Below, in pieces: positions 45,844-57,235 of a DNA stretch of 64,000 bases. Every line of letters begins with the position of its first letter. The first letter of the stretch is position 1. The DNA is from Clarireedia homoeocarpa (Eukaryota; Ascomycota; Leotiomycetes; Helotiales; Rutstroemiaceae). The stretch covers positions 1,302,001 through 1,366,000 of the forward strand of contig LNKV01000007.1 in NCBI GenBank assembly GCA_001465935.1, given 5' to 3'. Position numbers and translations under genes: made by a program. A model generated the notes under the pieces. It was given only the letters and a program-made list of their open reading frames with translations. It was not told the DNA's origin and did no database searches.

Positions 45844-46220
45844 GCTGGGTTTGTATGTGGATATGATATTATGGTTAGAGGGGGATTATGAGCGGTGGGG
45901 AGAGGCAAATAGGGCAAAAATTGTCAGCGAAGATAATAGTCTCAATGGTCATTGGGTGGTCGGGACGGAGAAGAGCCATGCTTCTTTTACGGTGTATTTT
46001 TGAACAGTTAATCTTTGGTTCGATGATATATTTCCGCGGCGTCTCTGTCTAGCGGGGGATTTTCTTGTCGGAAAGGGAATGAATGAGGAAATATATTATT
46101 TCTGGGATGATGGGTGGGGGAAAAGGGGTTTGAGAGAGGAAAAGTAGTCGAGAGGGAGTGAAATGAATGAGAAAGTTTACATGGTTATTAAAAAGTATTC
46201 TTATGTTTTCATATTTGTGT

Positions 46221-46270
46221 TGTGAGTGAGTGAGTGAGTGAGTGTGTGTGCGTGTGTGCGTGTGTGCGTG
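46221..46270. repeat. (GAGT)n / (GTGTGC)n compound microsatellite
   Basis: About five GAGT units pass into GTGTGTGC-type units. Confidence 0.9.
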
Positions 46271-46810
46271 TATATGGTTGGGTTATGCTGATCGATTGAT
46301 CGACTGAGTTTCTTATGCGATAGCATCAATTCACCTTTCACAACCTTGAATTGGATGGATAGATGAATGGCAACATGTGGAGGGAAACATGGCCATCATC
46401 ATGAAATAAATGTCAATAATGAAGGCGTTATCAAAATTGATGGCTTGTACTGTACATGTACAGTAAGTACTTCATAGTCGTCGATCGAGGGGAAGGAATA
46501 ACTAGCTAGCGTCACGAAAGCACCTGCCACAGCCAAGCATGCCGCTCACTAGAGAGGAACGGCCGACACGCATTGGGGGTTCTTTTTTTTCGTCATTCGG
46601 ATGGATGATGCACGGAGCCAGCCCGTGGCTTGTCTGATCTGCAGTAGGTACTGGAACGTTTAGACTGACCGGTCTTGGGTACGGACAGCTCAGCATGGAC
46701 GGTGCTTAAGCTTTGGAGAGAGGAGAAGAAGAGGAAGGCAGGAAGGGAGAAAGGAAGCTTGAAAGAAAGAAAGCTTGACTTTTGGCATTCTATCTAGCGA
46801 TGCGCAGCTT

Positions 46811-46850
46811 ACTCTACTCTACTCTACTCTACTCTACCCTCTACTCTACC
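46811..46850. repeat. (ACTCT)n tandem repeat
   Basis: Five perfect ACTCT units, then imperfect copies. Confidence 0.92.
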
Positions 46851-47518
46851 TTCATAGCAGACTTTTCCTAGCACACCTCTGAGGTATTTGTTGGAATGCT
46901 CTAACCTAGTCGACAGAAAGGCAAACTTGAAAATTGGCTTGTCCGTTGTTGCTATTCTTGGATGAGATCGTTGGACCTACAAAAGTACATGCGTGGTTGA
47001 TCGACGAGATGGGTAACCAAAAACAACAGGTCGTTGGAACTTGGTTGGACTAGTTAGCGTGAATGAATGAATGGGTAGAGCTGGTAGAGCTCATTTTATG
47101 CGTTCGTGTGCGAGAAGTTAATATTCAAACTATTGGGAAGTTGTCGTAAGCAAGCAAATGTAACCCACCCCTCGCCCTGCCCTGCCTTGTCCTGTCCTGC
47201 GTGGATCGGAGCCTGAGGACACCAAAAGGCCATCGCATCGGTCCAGACTTTCTGAACTGGGTCTGGGCAAGCTTACTTGGTACTGATCGGATTGATCGGT
47301 CGGTACGTACCTGGCAGGGAGAAAGATGGTGAGGATAAATGAAGTGGAAGAGGGAAGAGGGAAGAAAGGGATGAGCGAATGAAAGTTCAGGAGGTGAGAA
47401 GTGGATGAAAAGAAAAAGAAAAGAAAGTTCAGTTCAGGAAAGTTCAGGAAAAGAGACTCAACTGGCTAAGGTTGGTTGGTTGGTTGGAGAATGAAAGGGG
47501 AATGAATATCACGGGAAC

Positions 47519-47537
47519 AGTCGGTCGGTCGGTCGGT
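47519..47537. repeat. (GGTC)n microsatellite
   Basis: Four to five GGTC units. Confidence 0.85.
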
Positions 47538-48548
47538 CCCTCTGGGTTTGATAAATTCCATCAGCCCTTAATCAAATAACCTTGAAGCTCCGTGGTTGTG
47601 TGCTGCCAAAGGGAAAATTGAGGCGAGACATTCATCGACAGGGCCATTCATCAACAGGGCAATGGCAGCTTTTACGGCCAGACCTTATTGTAGTATACGA
47701 AGGATAGTTCTAGGTTACGAAGTGCATATACTTTGGCTCGGAAAATGCACACGAGGTCGAGGCTCTCTTTTCTCGTGTTCTTGGTTATGATTCGTATTCC
47801 CTCCATGCGTGTTTCGAACGAGATTTATCCAATGAAGCAATCAGCAGAAGACTAATGCAGGTCCCAAAGGCCGAAAGCGCCTTTTTCGCGCGTGTGAATC
47901 TCATGATTGGCCAACATATCGTCATTCCCCTTTTCCCTTTTCTTCTGCCCCAGATGCTCCGAGCCTTTCAACGACCGCACAGGAAAACATTTCACAAGTA
48001 ACAAAGAGATCGCGCCCAGGTGATTGGCGAGGACGTTGCAGCAAAGTGGATGCGGTGGCCTTGTTCCCGGCAAGTCATCGCCCTTGGCACAGCCCCCCCG
48101 ACATCCATCTTCCGCCCACTCGCCAGGGACTGCATCCACTGAAATGTACAAGTCCATCTCGCCATTCACAGGGAAGTTACGGCTGTAACACGTACGAAGC
48201 ATGTACCTGGCAGTTATTCCCCCCCGCTCGTACAAAGTAGTTCATCCTTACCTCGTTCATTTCGAAAAAAAAAAACATTCGAGAACTTCGCCTTCCTTTC
48301 CTCCTCCTCTTCGCTTTATACTTAGACCCCACTCACTCTCTCCATCTCACCCTCTCTTACTTCCTCTCACCTTCTTTACAATCTTCAAAAGTCATCGAGA
48401 TTCCTTTTCTTGGTTGATTAATACAATAGTTCCTTCTTTAATTCAAATCTTCAATCTCCAATCTTCATACCGTCGTTTCCAAAGAGACCTTTTTCCAAAT
48501 CCCATTCACCAAAACTACAGTCATTCAACCATTCCCCGAGACCACTTC

Positions 48549-48592
48549 TTGACATACTCCAAACTTCTTCTTGACATACTCCAAACTTCTTC
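48549..48592. repeat. 22-bp tandem duplication in the GH17 leader
   Basis: The string TTGACATACTCCAAACTTCT occurs twice at a spacing of 22 bp, in the presumed 5' leader. Confidence 0.88.
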
Positions 48593-48690
48593 TGTCCATT
48601 CTTCAAACTCTCAAAATACATTCAACAAAACCCATCAACCATCAACACTTTCGCTGAATTGATATCCAAAACCCCATCTACAATTTAATA

Positions 48691-50177
48691 ATGTTGTCAA
48701 AGACTATTCTTGCCATTGCGGCTTCGCTATCAACTGCCTCTGCTGTTAACCAGGGTTTCAACTACGGTGCAACAAACGCAGACGGCTCATTCAGAAGTCA
48801 ACAGGATTTCCAGGATGCTTTCAAAACTGCCCAGTCCCTTGTTGGCACATCGGGCTTCACCAGTGCTAGATTATACACCATGGTCGTATGTTGCCAGCCT
48901 CTCCAGACCAACATTCGTATTGATACTGACCATCTTTCCAGCAAGGAGGAAGCTCAACCGACGAACCTACATCAGCTATCCCCGCAGCTATTGCTTCCGA
49001 CACAACTCTTCTCCTCGGTTTATGGGCATCTGGCGGACAAGCTGGAATAACCTCCGAAATCAAGGCTCTTAAATCCGCCATTGCCCAATATGGCACTGCT
49101 TTCACTAGCCGTGTCGTCGGTATCTCTGTCGGATCCGAGGATCTGTACAGAAACTCCCCAACCGGTATCGCAGCCAAGTCGGGTTACGGTGCCAACCCAG
49201 AAGACCTCGTCAGCTATATCAGCCAAGTCAAGGCCGCCATCGCCGGTACTCCATTGAGCGGTGCATCCATTGGTCACGTCGACACATGGACTGCTTGGGT
49301 CAACGGATCTAACGCTGCTGTTGCACAGGCCGTTGACTGGGTTGGAATGGATGCGTAAGTCATTGGTATCTTTGCTGCACTCTCTCCTTACTTACATCCC
49401 TCATCTAGTTACCCATACTTCCAATCTACCGAAGCAAACGGCGTCTCCGAAGGAAAGTCTCTCTTCAATGCTGCCTTGGCAGCAACTCAAAGCGCAGCAG
49501 GTGGAAAGGACGTCTGGATCACTGAAACCGGATGGCCAGTTACTGGTGCCACTGAGGGACAAGGTGTACCAAGCACTGACAACGCCAAAACCTACTGGGA
49601 CGATGTCGGATGCCCCAACTTCGGAAAGGTCAACCTGTACTGGTACACTCTTCAAGACCAAAACGCTGGTGGCTCCGTTGCACCATCTTTCGGTATTGTC
49701 GGCAGCAAGTTGAGCACCACTCCTCTTTTCGATCTCAGCTGCTCCAACTCCAATAACTCTACTTCGGCAACTTCTACCGCTTCAGGAGCTCTTGCAAGCA
49801 GTGCCTCATCTCTCGCATCTCAAGCAACCGGTGGTGCCGTCGCTTCATCTGGATCCGGTCTTTCCCCATCCGGAATGGGTAACGGTATCAGTCCTTCAGG
49901 ATCAGTCGCCTCGGGATATGCTGCCCCATCCGGAACTGGCTCGGCTGGTTACGGAAATGGGTCCAACGGTACCTACACTGCTACCACCATCCGAACTGCA
50001 CCAGCCGGGTCTACCGCTACCGGATCATCGGGAAGCGGCTCTGCATCAGGTACCTCGGGATCATCAGGATCCTCCACCACTAGCAAGCCATCTCAATCAA
50101 CCAACAGTGCCTCATCCCTTACCGGATCTGTCGCACTTGCACTCGGTGCGGTCTTTGCCGTAGCAGCTGCTTTGTAA
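48691..50177 (+). CDS. GPI-anchored GH17 glucan endo-1,3-beta-glucosidase-like protein
   Basis: Three exons (48691-48885, 48942-49354, 49409-50177) join in frame to 458 aa. A signal peptide (1-18) precedes the GH17 barrel. The acid/base residue is Glu131 in GISVGSEDLYR and the nucleophile is Glu242 in VWITETGWPVTG. The barrel ends near residue 315 (FDLSCSNSN). A Ser/Thr/Gly-rich stalk of about 120 residues follows, and a hydrophobic C-end (SVALALGAVFAVAAAL) fits a GPI-anchor signal. Proteins of this type (EglC/Bgl2-like) cut or transfer beta-1,3-glucan at the plasma membrane and wall. The long stalk suggests surface display through the wall. The next gene, also GPI-anchored, acts in the same compartment. 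Confidence 0.93.
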
Positions 50178-51939
50178 ATGTAGGAAAAGTTGTTATGGGA
50201 AATAATTAGGAGTCTGGGCAGGCATTTGGCTCTGGACAAGGTACAATAGCATTGACTGGCTGGCATTTCCATATGGGGGGGGCACGCTGTAGCTTTTGCT
50301 TCTTTTCATTGTGGCATCTTTTAGCGGTGGATTGATTATCCATTCATGATAGAGGAGTTTTACATTACCAGTCGATATTAGACTACAAAATTGACATGAC
50401 GCATTAAATAATAGTTTTAAGAAGGTCTTGGATTACCAGGCTCGCCATGTATGCTTCTTGGATTGTGATGGTGATAGTCACTGATAGATACTCTGCTGAA
50501 GATGTGTGGGTCGATGCATGTCATTTGCAAAGGCCAATTTTCTTGAGTCAAAGTGTCGCAAAGTCGTTCGTCATAGCATTCCTGGGTTCCCGCATGGTGC
50601 ACCAAAAATAGATATGAGAATTATTGGGGGGATAATGCAGCTGATAGCGATAGGCGTTGGGGTTTTGGCACTGGCTCTGGTTGTAACTTAGTTTCTAAAC
50701 ACTATATACAGTAAGGTACTACGGGACTACGGTATTTCAATGCAATGGATCTGGTGGGAAAGTGACAGATGGCACGTTGACATGGCATTGAAATTTACTT
50801 GGATGTAACCAACTTATTTACTCGGTATTAATTCTTTCAATCCCACACACCAACTCGTACACTCGCGACAAAGAATAATCTTAGCATGTGAAAAGTAACC
50901 AACCAACCAACCTTACCTCTCTCTGTGCACTGTAACAATTTCAGACGTTTGGATTGCAAATTTAACAACCGGATCCCGTACACCACCCTCTTCCCTATCC
51001 GTCGTCGTCATAGTGGACTTCCCCATTCCCCCCAAACCCCAAGGTCCCCGCCGCACCCAAGATTTAAAGCGCGCACTGCGGGTACAGAGTCGAGGTCGGT
51101 CGAGATAGAGCCTGATAGGGCCGTAAGTAAGCATAAGCTTATCGGAAATTAGTGCGAGGGGAGAGCGGCGATTAGCAGAGAAGCTTCAATGAAGTGTAGT
51201 TAAGTCGTAAGAGTTGAAGGAATGCAGTGATGATGGATCTTTGGAAGGTACAAGTACAAGTACAGTACTTTACTGGAGCATTCATTTTCCTCGTATTTAA
51301 TTCCCTTTCTCACCCCTCCCCTCTTCTTCCTCCTCGCACACACACACAAATACTGTAGCTGGCACCCAGGGTTTTTTGCACCGCCTCCGGAAAATGATAC
51401 CTACTGTAGGATTTCCATAACACTTCCTAATACACTTCCTAATACAAACACTTCTACTCGCTTCTTTTGCCCTCCTTTGCCCTCCTTTGCCCTCCTTTGC
51501 CCTCCTTTGCCCTCCTCTTTTTCGGCTTTTCTCTTCCCTGCTTTCTAAACTTTTCGCGCCGCGCTGACATCCCGAGCATCCCCATCTCAGCCCATTTCCC
51601 TCCCACTAACTCGATTGGATACCACTCAATCTTTCCATCCTTCCCTAATTGTCCTTCCTCGACTGCCACCCCAATACCTTCCTTGTCTGAACCTCTTCCA
51701 TCTCCTCGATCCATTTGTCATCTGTCTTCATTCATTACTTCCTCAAATCTTTCTCTCCATGATCTTCAAATCATCCCAGGACTGATTTGTGACGAGTGAA
51801 AAGTTGTGGATGTCCGTTCGTTTCTGTTTATCGCTGTGTTTCGTCTGATTGTATCTGATCCGCTGATCAATCGAGCTCTGATCCTTCCTCGTGTTTCCTC
51901 GCACTTTTCCCTCGACACTCATAAACTCAGGTCGACACG
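50178..51939. other. Spacer between the two wall-enzyme genes
   Basis: No gene is recognised. The right part (51300-51900) is strongly pyrimidine-rich on the plus strand, probably the promoter and leader of the GH76 gene. Confidence 0.55.
51466..51517. repeat. 10-bp tandem repeat CCTCCTTTGC, about 5 copies
   Basis: Four to five near-perfect units lie 420-470 bp before the GH76 start codon. A separate ACTTCCTAATAC duplication lies at 51421-51446. Confidence 0.93.
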
Positions 51940-53564
51940 ATGCTTTATTCATTCGTTTTATCCGCTGCGACAGCAGCATTGTTTGGAAGTCATGCAGCAA
52001 ATGCGATAGATCTAGATATTAACTCAGAGGGTAAGCATTGAATTTGTGCCTTAGCAAAAACTTCCGTAGGGTCGGTCGCTGTGCAATTCACTGACGTGCA
52101 ATGAAACAACCAGATTCGATCAGAAATGCTGCTGCCACGATCGCATACGATATGATGACATACTACAAAGGGAATCAGTCTGGTGGGATACCAGGAGTTT
52201 TGCCCGGCCCTCCACCAGATCCTACATGGGGCTGTAAGTCTTCTCTACCTCTCTGATACTGGACGTCTCGCTCACAGCTTGCTCAGACTACTGGTGGGAA
52301 TCCGGAGCAATGTGGGGCACGTTGATCGATTACTGGTATTATACAGGAGATACCTCATACAACGATGTGGCGGCAGCAGGGATTCAATGGCAGACTGGTG
52401 CGAATAACGATATGATGCCGTCGAATTGGTCGCAGTCCATGGGAAACGACGATCAAGGGTTTTGGGGAATGACTGCTATGTCTGCAGCGGAAACAAACTT
52501 TCAAAATCCTCCTTCAAATAGACCGGGTTGGCTGGCGTTAGCACAGGCTGTTTTCAATACACAGGCTGTTAGACCAGATAATACTTGTGGTGGAGGGTAG
52601 GTCTTGGAACATTCCGACTCGAGCGGAAGCTACGTATACTGACTGACACGGTAATAGATTGCGATGGCAAGTTTACCCATATCTTACGGGTTACGATTAC
52701 AAGAACTCTATTGCAAATGGATGCTTTTTCAACCTAGGTGCACGACTGGCAAGATATACAAACAACGATACCTATGCTCAACATGCCGAAAAGACCTGGG
52801 ATTGGATTACTAGCGTTGGGCTGATGGATAAGAACTACTTGATCTACGATGGAGCTCATATTGAGTACAACTGCACAGATATCAACAAAGTTCAATTTTC
52901 CTACAATATGGGAGTGTGGTTACTGGGTGCGGCTACAATGTATAACTACGTAAGTGTTCTCTATATCAAGTGAAGAGCCAGTCATAATCCTAACTTGTGA
53001 TAGACAAATGGAAGCGCAATCTGGAAGGAGCGCGTAGACGGACTTCTCAACTCGACGCTCAACACATTCTTCCCTAACAACATCGCATATGAAGTGGCTT
53101 GTGAACCGAAACTCAGCTGCACAACCGACATGTTCAGCTTCAAAGCCTTCCTGACGCGCTGGCTTGCTGCTACCACGAAAATGGCACCACACACCTACGA
53201 TCTAGTCATGCCTCGCCTGAAAGCTTCCGCCATCGCAGCTGCCCAGCAATGCTCGGGCGGAGATACCAAACGTTGGTGCGGCTTGTCGTGGAGCAAAGGC
53301 ACCGAATGGGACGGAACGCAAGGAGTCGGCCAGCAAATGGCGGCCATGTCGGTGATCTTTGTGAACCTCGTGCAGAATATTAAGGCTCCAGTGACCAACA
53401 GCACTGGTGGAACTAGTGTGGGGAATAATGCGGCGGGATCGAATAGTGCGACGGAGTTGGATCCTATCGAGCCTGCTTCGAAGGGGGATAAGATTGGTGC
53501 GGGGTTCGTGACGACGGTGGTGCTGTTGGCAGCGACGGTGATGTTTGGGTGGATGAGTATTTGA
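51940..53564 (+). CDS. GPI-anchored GH76 protein (DFG5/DCW1 type)
   Basis: Five exons (51940-52030, 52114-52233, 52287-52596, 52658-52949, 53004-53564) join in frame to 457 aa. A signal peptide ends near residue 22 (GSHAANA). GH76 landmarks are YYWWESGAMWGTLIDYW (71-87), the paired catalytic aspartates Asp125-Asp126 in GNDDQGFWG, RWQVYPYLTGYDYKNSIANG, YDGAHIEY, and CxWxKG-like KRWCGLSWSKGTEWDG. A hydrophobic C-end (IGAGFVTTVVLLAATVMFGWM) fits a GPI signal. Yeast Dfg5 and Dcw1 process GPI glycans so that mannoproteins are transferred to wall glucan; this role is inferred. Confidence 0.95.
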
Positions 53565-53866
53565 GGAGGGGTTCAGGAGGGGGGGGGTTTGAGGGATGGA
53601 TAGGGAGTGGGGTAAAGGTACATTTGAGACTTTTAAAATGAATAGGGTATAGGATTAGGTATTGGAGTCTAGGGATAATGTTTATTTTACGTTTTTAAAC
53701 AGATCAAAGAAAGAAAGAATGGATGATTCAATGAATGGTTGGAAAATTGGAAATGGTGTCAAGTGTGATGGTATATAGGGTGGTGGATTTGGGGGAGTTT
53801 GCGTGGAGGCTCGAAGGGGGGGCATGGAGGTGGTTGGGTAGTATAGTGTGAGGAATGAATAGAAAT
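53565..53866. other. 3' region of the GH76 gene
   Basis: G-rich on the plus strand. It ends at the transposon inverted repeat. Confidence 0.5.
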
Positions 53867-53914
53867 GGATCACCAGGGGGTGTACTAACTCATTGGACGC
53901 GGATTTTAAGCGAA
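53867..53914 (+). repeat. Left terminal inverted repeat, 48 bp
   Basis: It starts GGATCACCAGGGGGTGTACT and is an exact reverse complement of 55289-55336. Confidence 0.97.
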
Positions 53915-53970
53915 AAACCTCATAAAAATAATTTTCAATAAGTGACACCTTTTAATCAACTACATTAAAA

Positions 53971-55245
53971 ATGGTCAACACCAGACGTACAAGACGCGAT
54001 ATTACACCTCCTAGTCAGGTTATATATAAGGAACATTCGACTAAAAAAAGAATACGATTCTACGATACGTTGGACAGTAGGAAGCCTAAGGAGTCAGTAC
54101 CCTCCTTCGCAACCCGTTTTGGCATTGCACGAAGCACCGTATATTATTTGATCGAACAACGCAAAAAGTTTGGGGATAACGCGTATCATCATACTCGCAA
54201 GCTCTCAAATAATCTAGGGCCACCATTGCGACACTCCCCCGAGACCTATAAACAGCTGGTTGATCCTGCTTCGAACCCGGTACGCGATCAAGTATATAAG
54301 GTTCAACTTCAGTATCACAATATTCGTCTTAAACCGCGCCAACTAGGTCGGAATCTACGTCGATATACTAAACAGGCTCGGCGCTATAAGCAGGCCTATG
54401 TTAAGAAGCAGATTTCCCCTTCGAACAAGACAAAGCGAGTGCAATATAGGTATAATCATGTCAACGATACTATAGAGGAGTACTGGGCTTATATCCTCTT
54501 TACAGACGAGTTCCATATTGATCCAGCTGCACAAGGTATAGGTTATATCCTACGTGAGCAGAGAACACGATATGACTCTGAGAATATCCAAGAAAAGCCT
54601 GCTCTTGAAGGGTCAAAATTGCATATTGCAGGATGGATCAATTGGTATACGAAAGCGGACAAGCTTGAGTTCTATAATGATAAAGAATTATATATAAAGA
54701 AGCCTAAACATCCTCGGAAGCCTAGAAGAAGGAAAGCTGATACTGATGAGGTATAGGAACGTCGCCTAGCTGAATGGCAAGCCTCGATCGGGCATGAGAA
54801 GGAGGTCAAGCCTAAGGGCAATGCAATAACCCAGAAGTACTATATTGAACGTCTATTACCTGTTTATTGCAATGCACTTCAAAAGCTTAGGGCAGAAGAG
54901 GGTAGTTGCCCTACAGATTGGCTTCTACAAGAGGATGGAGATCCTTCACATAGGATAAGGAAGCATAGCTTAGCATCGATGTATAAGGAGGCAAATTGGA
55001 TTCTTAGTATTATTCATCCCCCTCAGTCGCCTGATCTGAACCCTATTGAGGGTATTTGGAACATTCTAAAGCCACGGGTATGTAAAAGGGAATAGTATAC
55101 TCTGGAGGAGTTAAAAGAGGTTATCCAGGATGAATGGAGTAAGATTACGATGAAGGAAGTTCGAGCCCGTATTATAGAGATGCCAGCACGATGTAAACAA
55201 GTAATTGCAAGTGGTGGGAAGCCTATTAGAAGTGATTTGTGGTAG
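53971..55245 (+). pseudogene. Tc1/mariner-type transposase relic
   Basis: The reading frame of 424 codons starts with a basic N-terminus and a helix-turn-helix region (FATRFGIARSTVYYLIEQR, 47-65). The DDE residues align as Asp179 (LFTDEFHID), Asp322 (QEDGDPSH) and Glu360 (SPDLNPIEGIW), with 37 residues between the last two. In-frame TAG codons at 54754 and 55093 break it; reading through them gives continuous homology to the final TAG at 55243. Both would be CAG to TAG changes, as repeat-induced point mutation or deamination would make. The insert between Asp179 and Asp322 is long. The element cannot make full-length transposase itself. Confidence 0.9.
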
Positions 55246-55288
55246 TTATAATAAAAAAATCATGATTTTGTATGCCTTTTTGATGATA

Positions 55289-55336
55289 TTCGCTTAAAAT
55301 CCGCGTCCAATGAGTTAGTACACCCCCTGGTGATCC
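55289..55336 (-). repeat. Right terminal inverted repeat, 48 bp
   Basis: Exact inverted copy of 53867-53914, ending CCCCCTGGTGATCC. Confidence 0.97.
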
Positions 55337-55736
55337 GTTGCTTATCGCCTTCCCTGCACAGCCCGCGAGTGCAGCGTAACACAAGCAGGGTCACAGTAGG
55401 ATTAGTGGCTTATACTGTACTGTACAATACCGTGCCCTCCACTGGCCCCAGCAGATGTGGCGTGGCACCTCCTGACCCCACATTTGTATGCATGACAAGC
55501 ATGGCAAGTTGTAACGATGGAAGCAGCTTGTAACGAACTAACCTCCTATCATCTTCTCCAATTTGAAGCTGCTACATACTATGCGAATAGCACCCGTCCT
55601 AGACCCTTGTGTCATTCCTACGAGGATAGGACTCGAAAATTTTCTGCTGCTATGCAAACTTCAGGAAGCAAAACTTCTTTGTCTCTTCATCAAATTTCCT
55701 ACCTGATCTACTCATTAACTTTCGTTGAATGCAAAG

Positions 55737-56423
55737 ATGGCGATCAAGCAAGATGAAGACTCTCTGGAGTCTCAAGATCCGTTACTCTCTGAAAAGTTTG
55801 ATGAAGCGAAAGACAAGGAGCCTCCACAGCGAATGTTCAGGTCAACCGGACACCTACTAGCTTTCGGTGTGATGACAATACTCTTCTTCACATTATTCCT
55901 CCTTTCAGTATTCGCCGCAGCACGACGGACCCCTCAAGCCGTCTCAAAACTTGAGCCTCCAGATCATACATTTTGTGGACATACACCGGAGGACGCGATC
56001 AAAAATGGATGCCACTTCGAATCCATGCTCAGCTCATGGGTCCCAGACGCTTGCTACTTCGACGGAGCTGAGCAGGGCTACGATGTCTTCAGCGATCTGC
56101 CTTGGTTCGCAGATCCCTTTCTAAAACAACCGTTGACCGACCTAGAGATGATGCATGTGAGGGCGGGCAACTACAGCCACGTGTATACCACCTGGTCTTA
56201 CCACGACGAGCATTGTTTGTACACGTGGAGGAAGTTGGCGATGGCAATGGAAAGACGGCTACCTTACATTGATACCAAAACCGCGAATGAGGAGCATTCT
56301 CTGCACTGCGCAATGAGGACGCGCAATTATGTTAGGGAGGACGGGCAGGAAATAATCGCGGATCTGCAAACCGTGGGTTTGAAAGTCACATTGACTTATT
56401 TCGGATGTGTATCCTTATTCTGA
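55737..56423 (+). CDS. Single-pass membrane protein with two HxxHC motifs (UstYa-like pattern), copy 1
   Basis: A single exon encodes 228 aa. The first ATG in the frame was used. One membrane span (about 40-61) follows a short cytosolic tail with acidic dileucine-like ESQDPLLSEKF. The lumenal part carries CGHTPEDAIKNGCHF (80-94), WVPDACYFD (101-109), then YHDEHC (His156, His159, Cys160) and HSLHC (His187, His190, Cys191). I recognise a large uncharacterised fungal family with these blocks. Type II topology, length and paired HxxHC motifs also resemble UstYa-type (DUF3328) oxidases of fungal peptide biosynthesis, but overall similarity is not evident and the link is inference. A weak alternative intron (GTGTAT...TTTCAG) could change the last few residues. 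Copy 2 lies 1.8 kb downstream. Confidence 0.75.
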   Translation: MAIKQDEDSLESQDPLLSEKFDEAKDKEPPQRMFRSTGHLLAFGVMTILFFTLFLLSVFAAARRTPQAVSKLEPPDHTFCGHTPEDAIKNGCHFESMLSSWVPDACYFDGAEQGYDVFSDLPWFADPFLKQPLTDLEMMHVRAGNYSHVYTTWSYHDEHCLYTWRKLAMAMERRLPYIDTKTANEEHSLHCAMRTRNYVREDGQEIIADLQTVGLKVTLTYFGCVSLF

Positions 56424-57235
56424 ATTTTGTCTCATTTCAGGTCGGCCGCTAAATATTCAATGAACAGAGTTGTGTGTCACTTCTTGGGAAACGCGTGAAA
56501 GAAAGTCTCGCTTCTGAAGTCAGGAGAGAAAGGGCCCGAGAGTTAGTCGGGAAAGAACTGTGGAAGCAGATTTTACAACACGAAATTTGTCTTGAGATAA
56601 TACAAGAAACGTCTTCGGAGAATCATGTACATAAAGCAGAATAATTGAAGTATCTTCAATGTCTTGTGTTCCTCCAAGGATAAATGAGATGCGACTCCAG
56701 TAGTGGCGGGTTGGTTAATTATATGAAATTGGAAAGAAATTGTGAGAAAAAAAAAAGTATCAGTTATAATACCACATCGGCTTTTTGCTTACACTACTTC
56801 ACCAGAAAGCGCTGAGTGTTCTTTTCTGAGTAGACTTGATGGCCAAAAGTTGTACGGTCTTCCGGTGCAACTTTGAATACTTCATATACATGTTCATTAA
56901 GATGCATGAAGCTCACAAGACACTTGACCACACAGTTTCTAAGTAGTTTAAGGATTCCTTAAAGTAATTTGGATAGTTTTGTGAATATTTGTCCAGGCTA
57001 TCTTTGTACATTTGAAGTTACAGTACATATTTCGGCCAACCTGCAATGAGAAACCATTTCACTCAGCACACAACTTCCAAATATCCATTCGTCCATCCAT
57101 AGACGATATTGCCACGGAAACCGAAGAGTTTACAACTCATCCTTCCCCTCCATATCATAACCGTAAATTTCATAACTCGTTCCTCATATCCTCCCAATCC
57201 AAATCCCTCAAACTCACTGATAGCAGACGTCAAAT
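56424..57235. other. Spacer inside the HxxHC locus
   Basis: Contains the 3' end of copy 1 and of the minus-strand peptide gene. No gene is recognised. Confidence 0.5.

Larger units (their letters stand above)
45844..48690. other. Long microsatellite-rich spacer, 2.8 kb, with GH17 leader
   Basis: No coding domain is visible. It carries several short tandem repeats (listed separately), many purine tracts near 46700-47460, and from about 48260 a pyrimidine-rich leader of some 430 nt before the GH17 start. The ORF at 48201-48662 is made of Ser/His/Phe low-complexity sequence from this leader and is not credible. Confidence 0.6.
53867..55336 (+). mobile_element. Tc1/mariner-like DNA transposon, defective
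   Basis: The element of about 1.47 kb is bounded by perfect 48-bp inverted repeats (53867-53914 and 55289-55336). It holds one transposase frame with two stop codons. A TA lies inside each repeat (53883-53884 and 55319-55320). If the transposon proper ends there, as TA-targeting elements would, the outer 16 bp on both sides form a palindrome around the target TA. Outside the 48-bp repeats no TA duplication is visible (AT on the left, GT on the right). Both readings are possible. Confidence 0.93.

Noticed and set aside
47519..47537. Short regular repeats considered as a CRISPR array
   Set aside because: Units are 4 bp without spacers, and the genome is eukaryotic.
48201..48662. ORF of 153 codons upstream of the GH17 gene
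   Set aside because: Low-complexity Ser/His/Phe product of the pyrimidine-rich leader, with no conserved feature.
49792..50163. ORF of 123 codons within the GH17 stalk region
   Set aside because: Alternative frame of the Ser/Gly-rich stalk.
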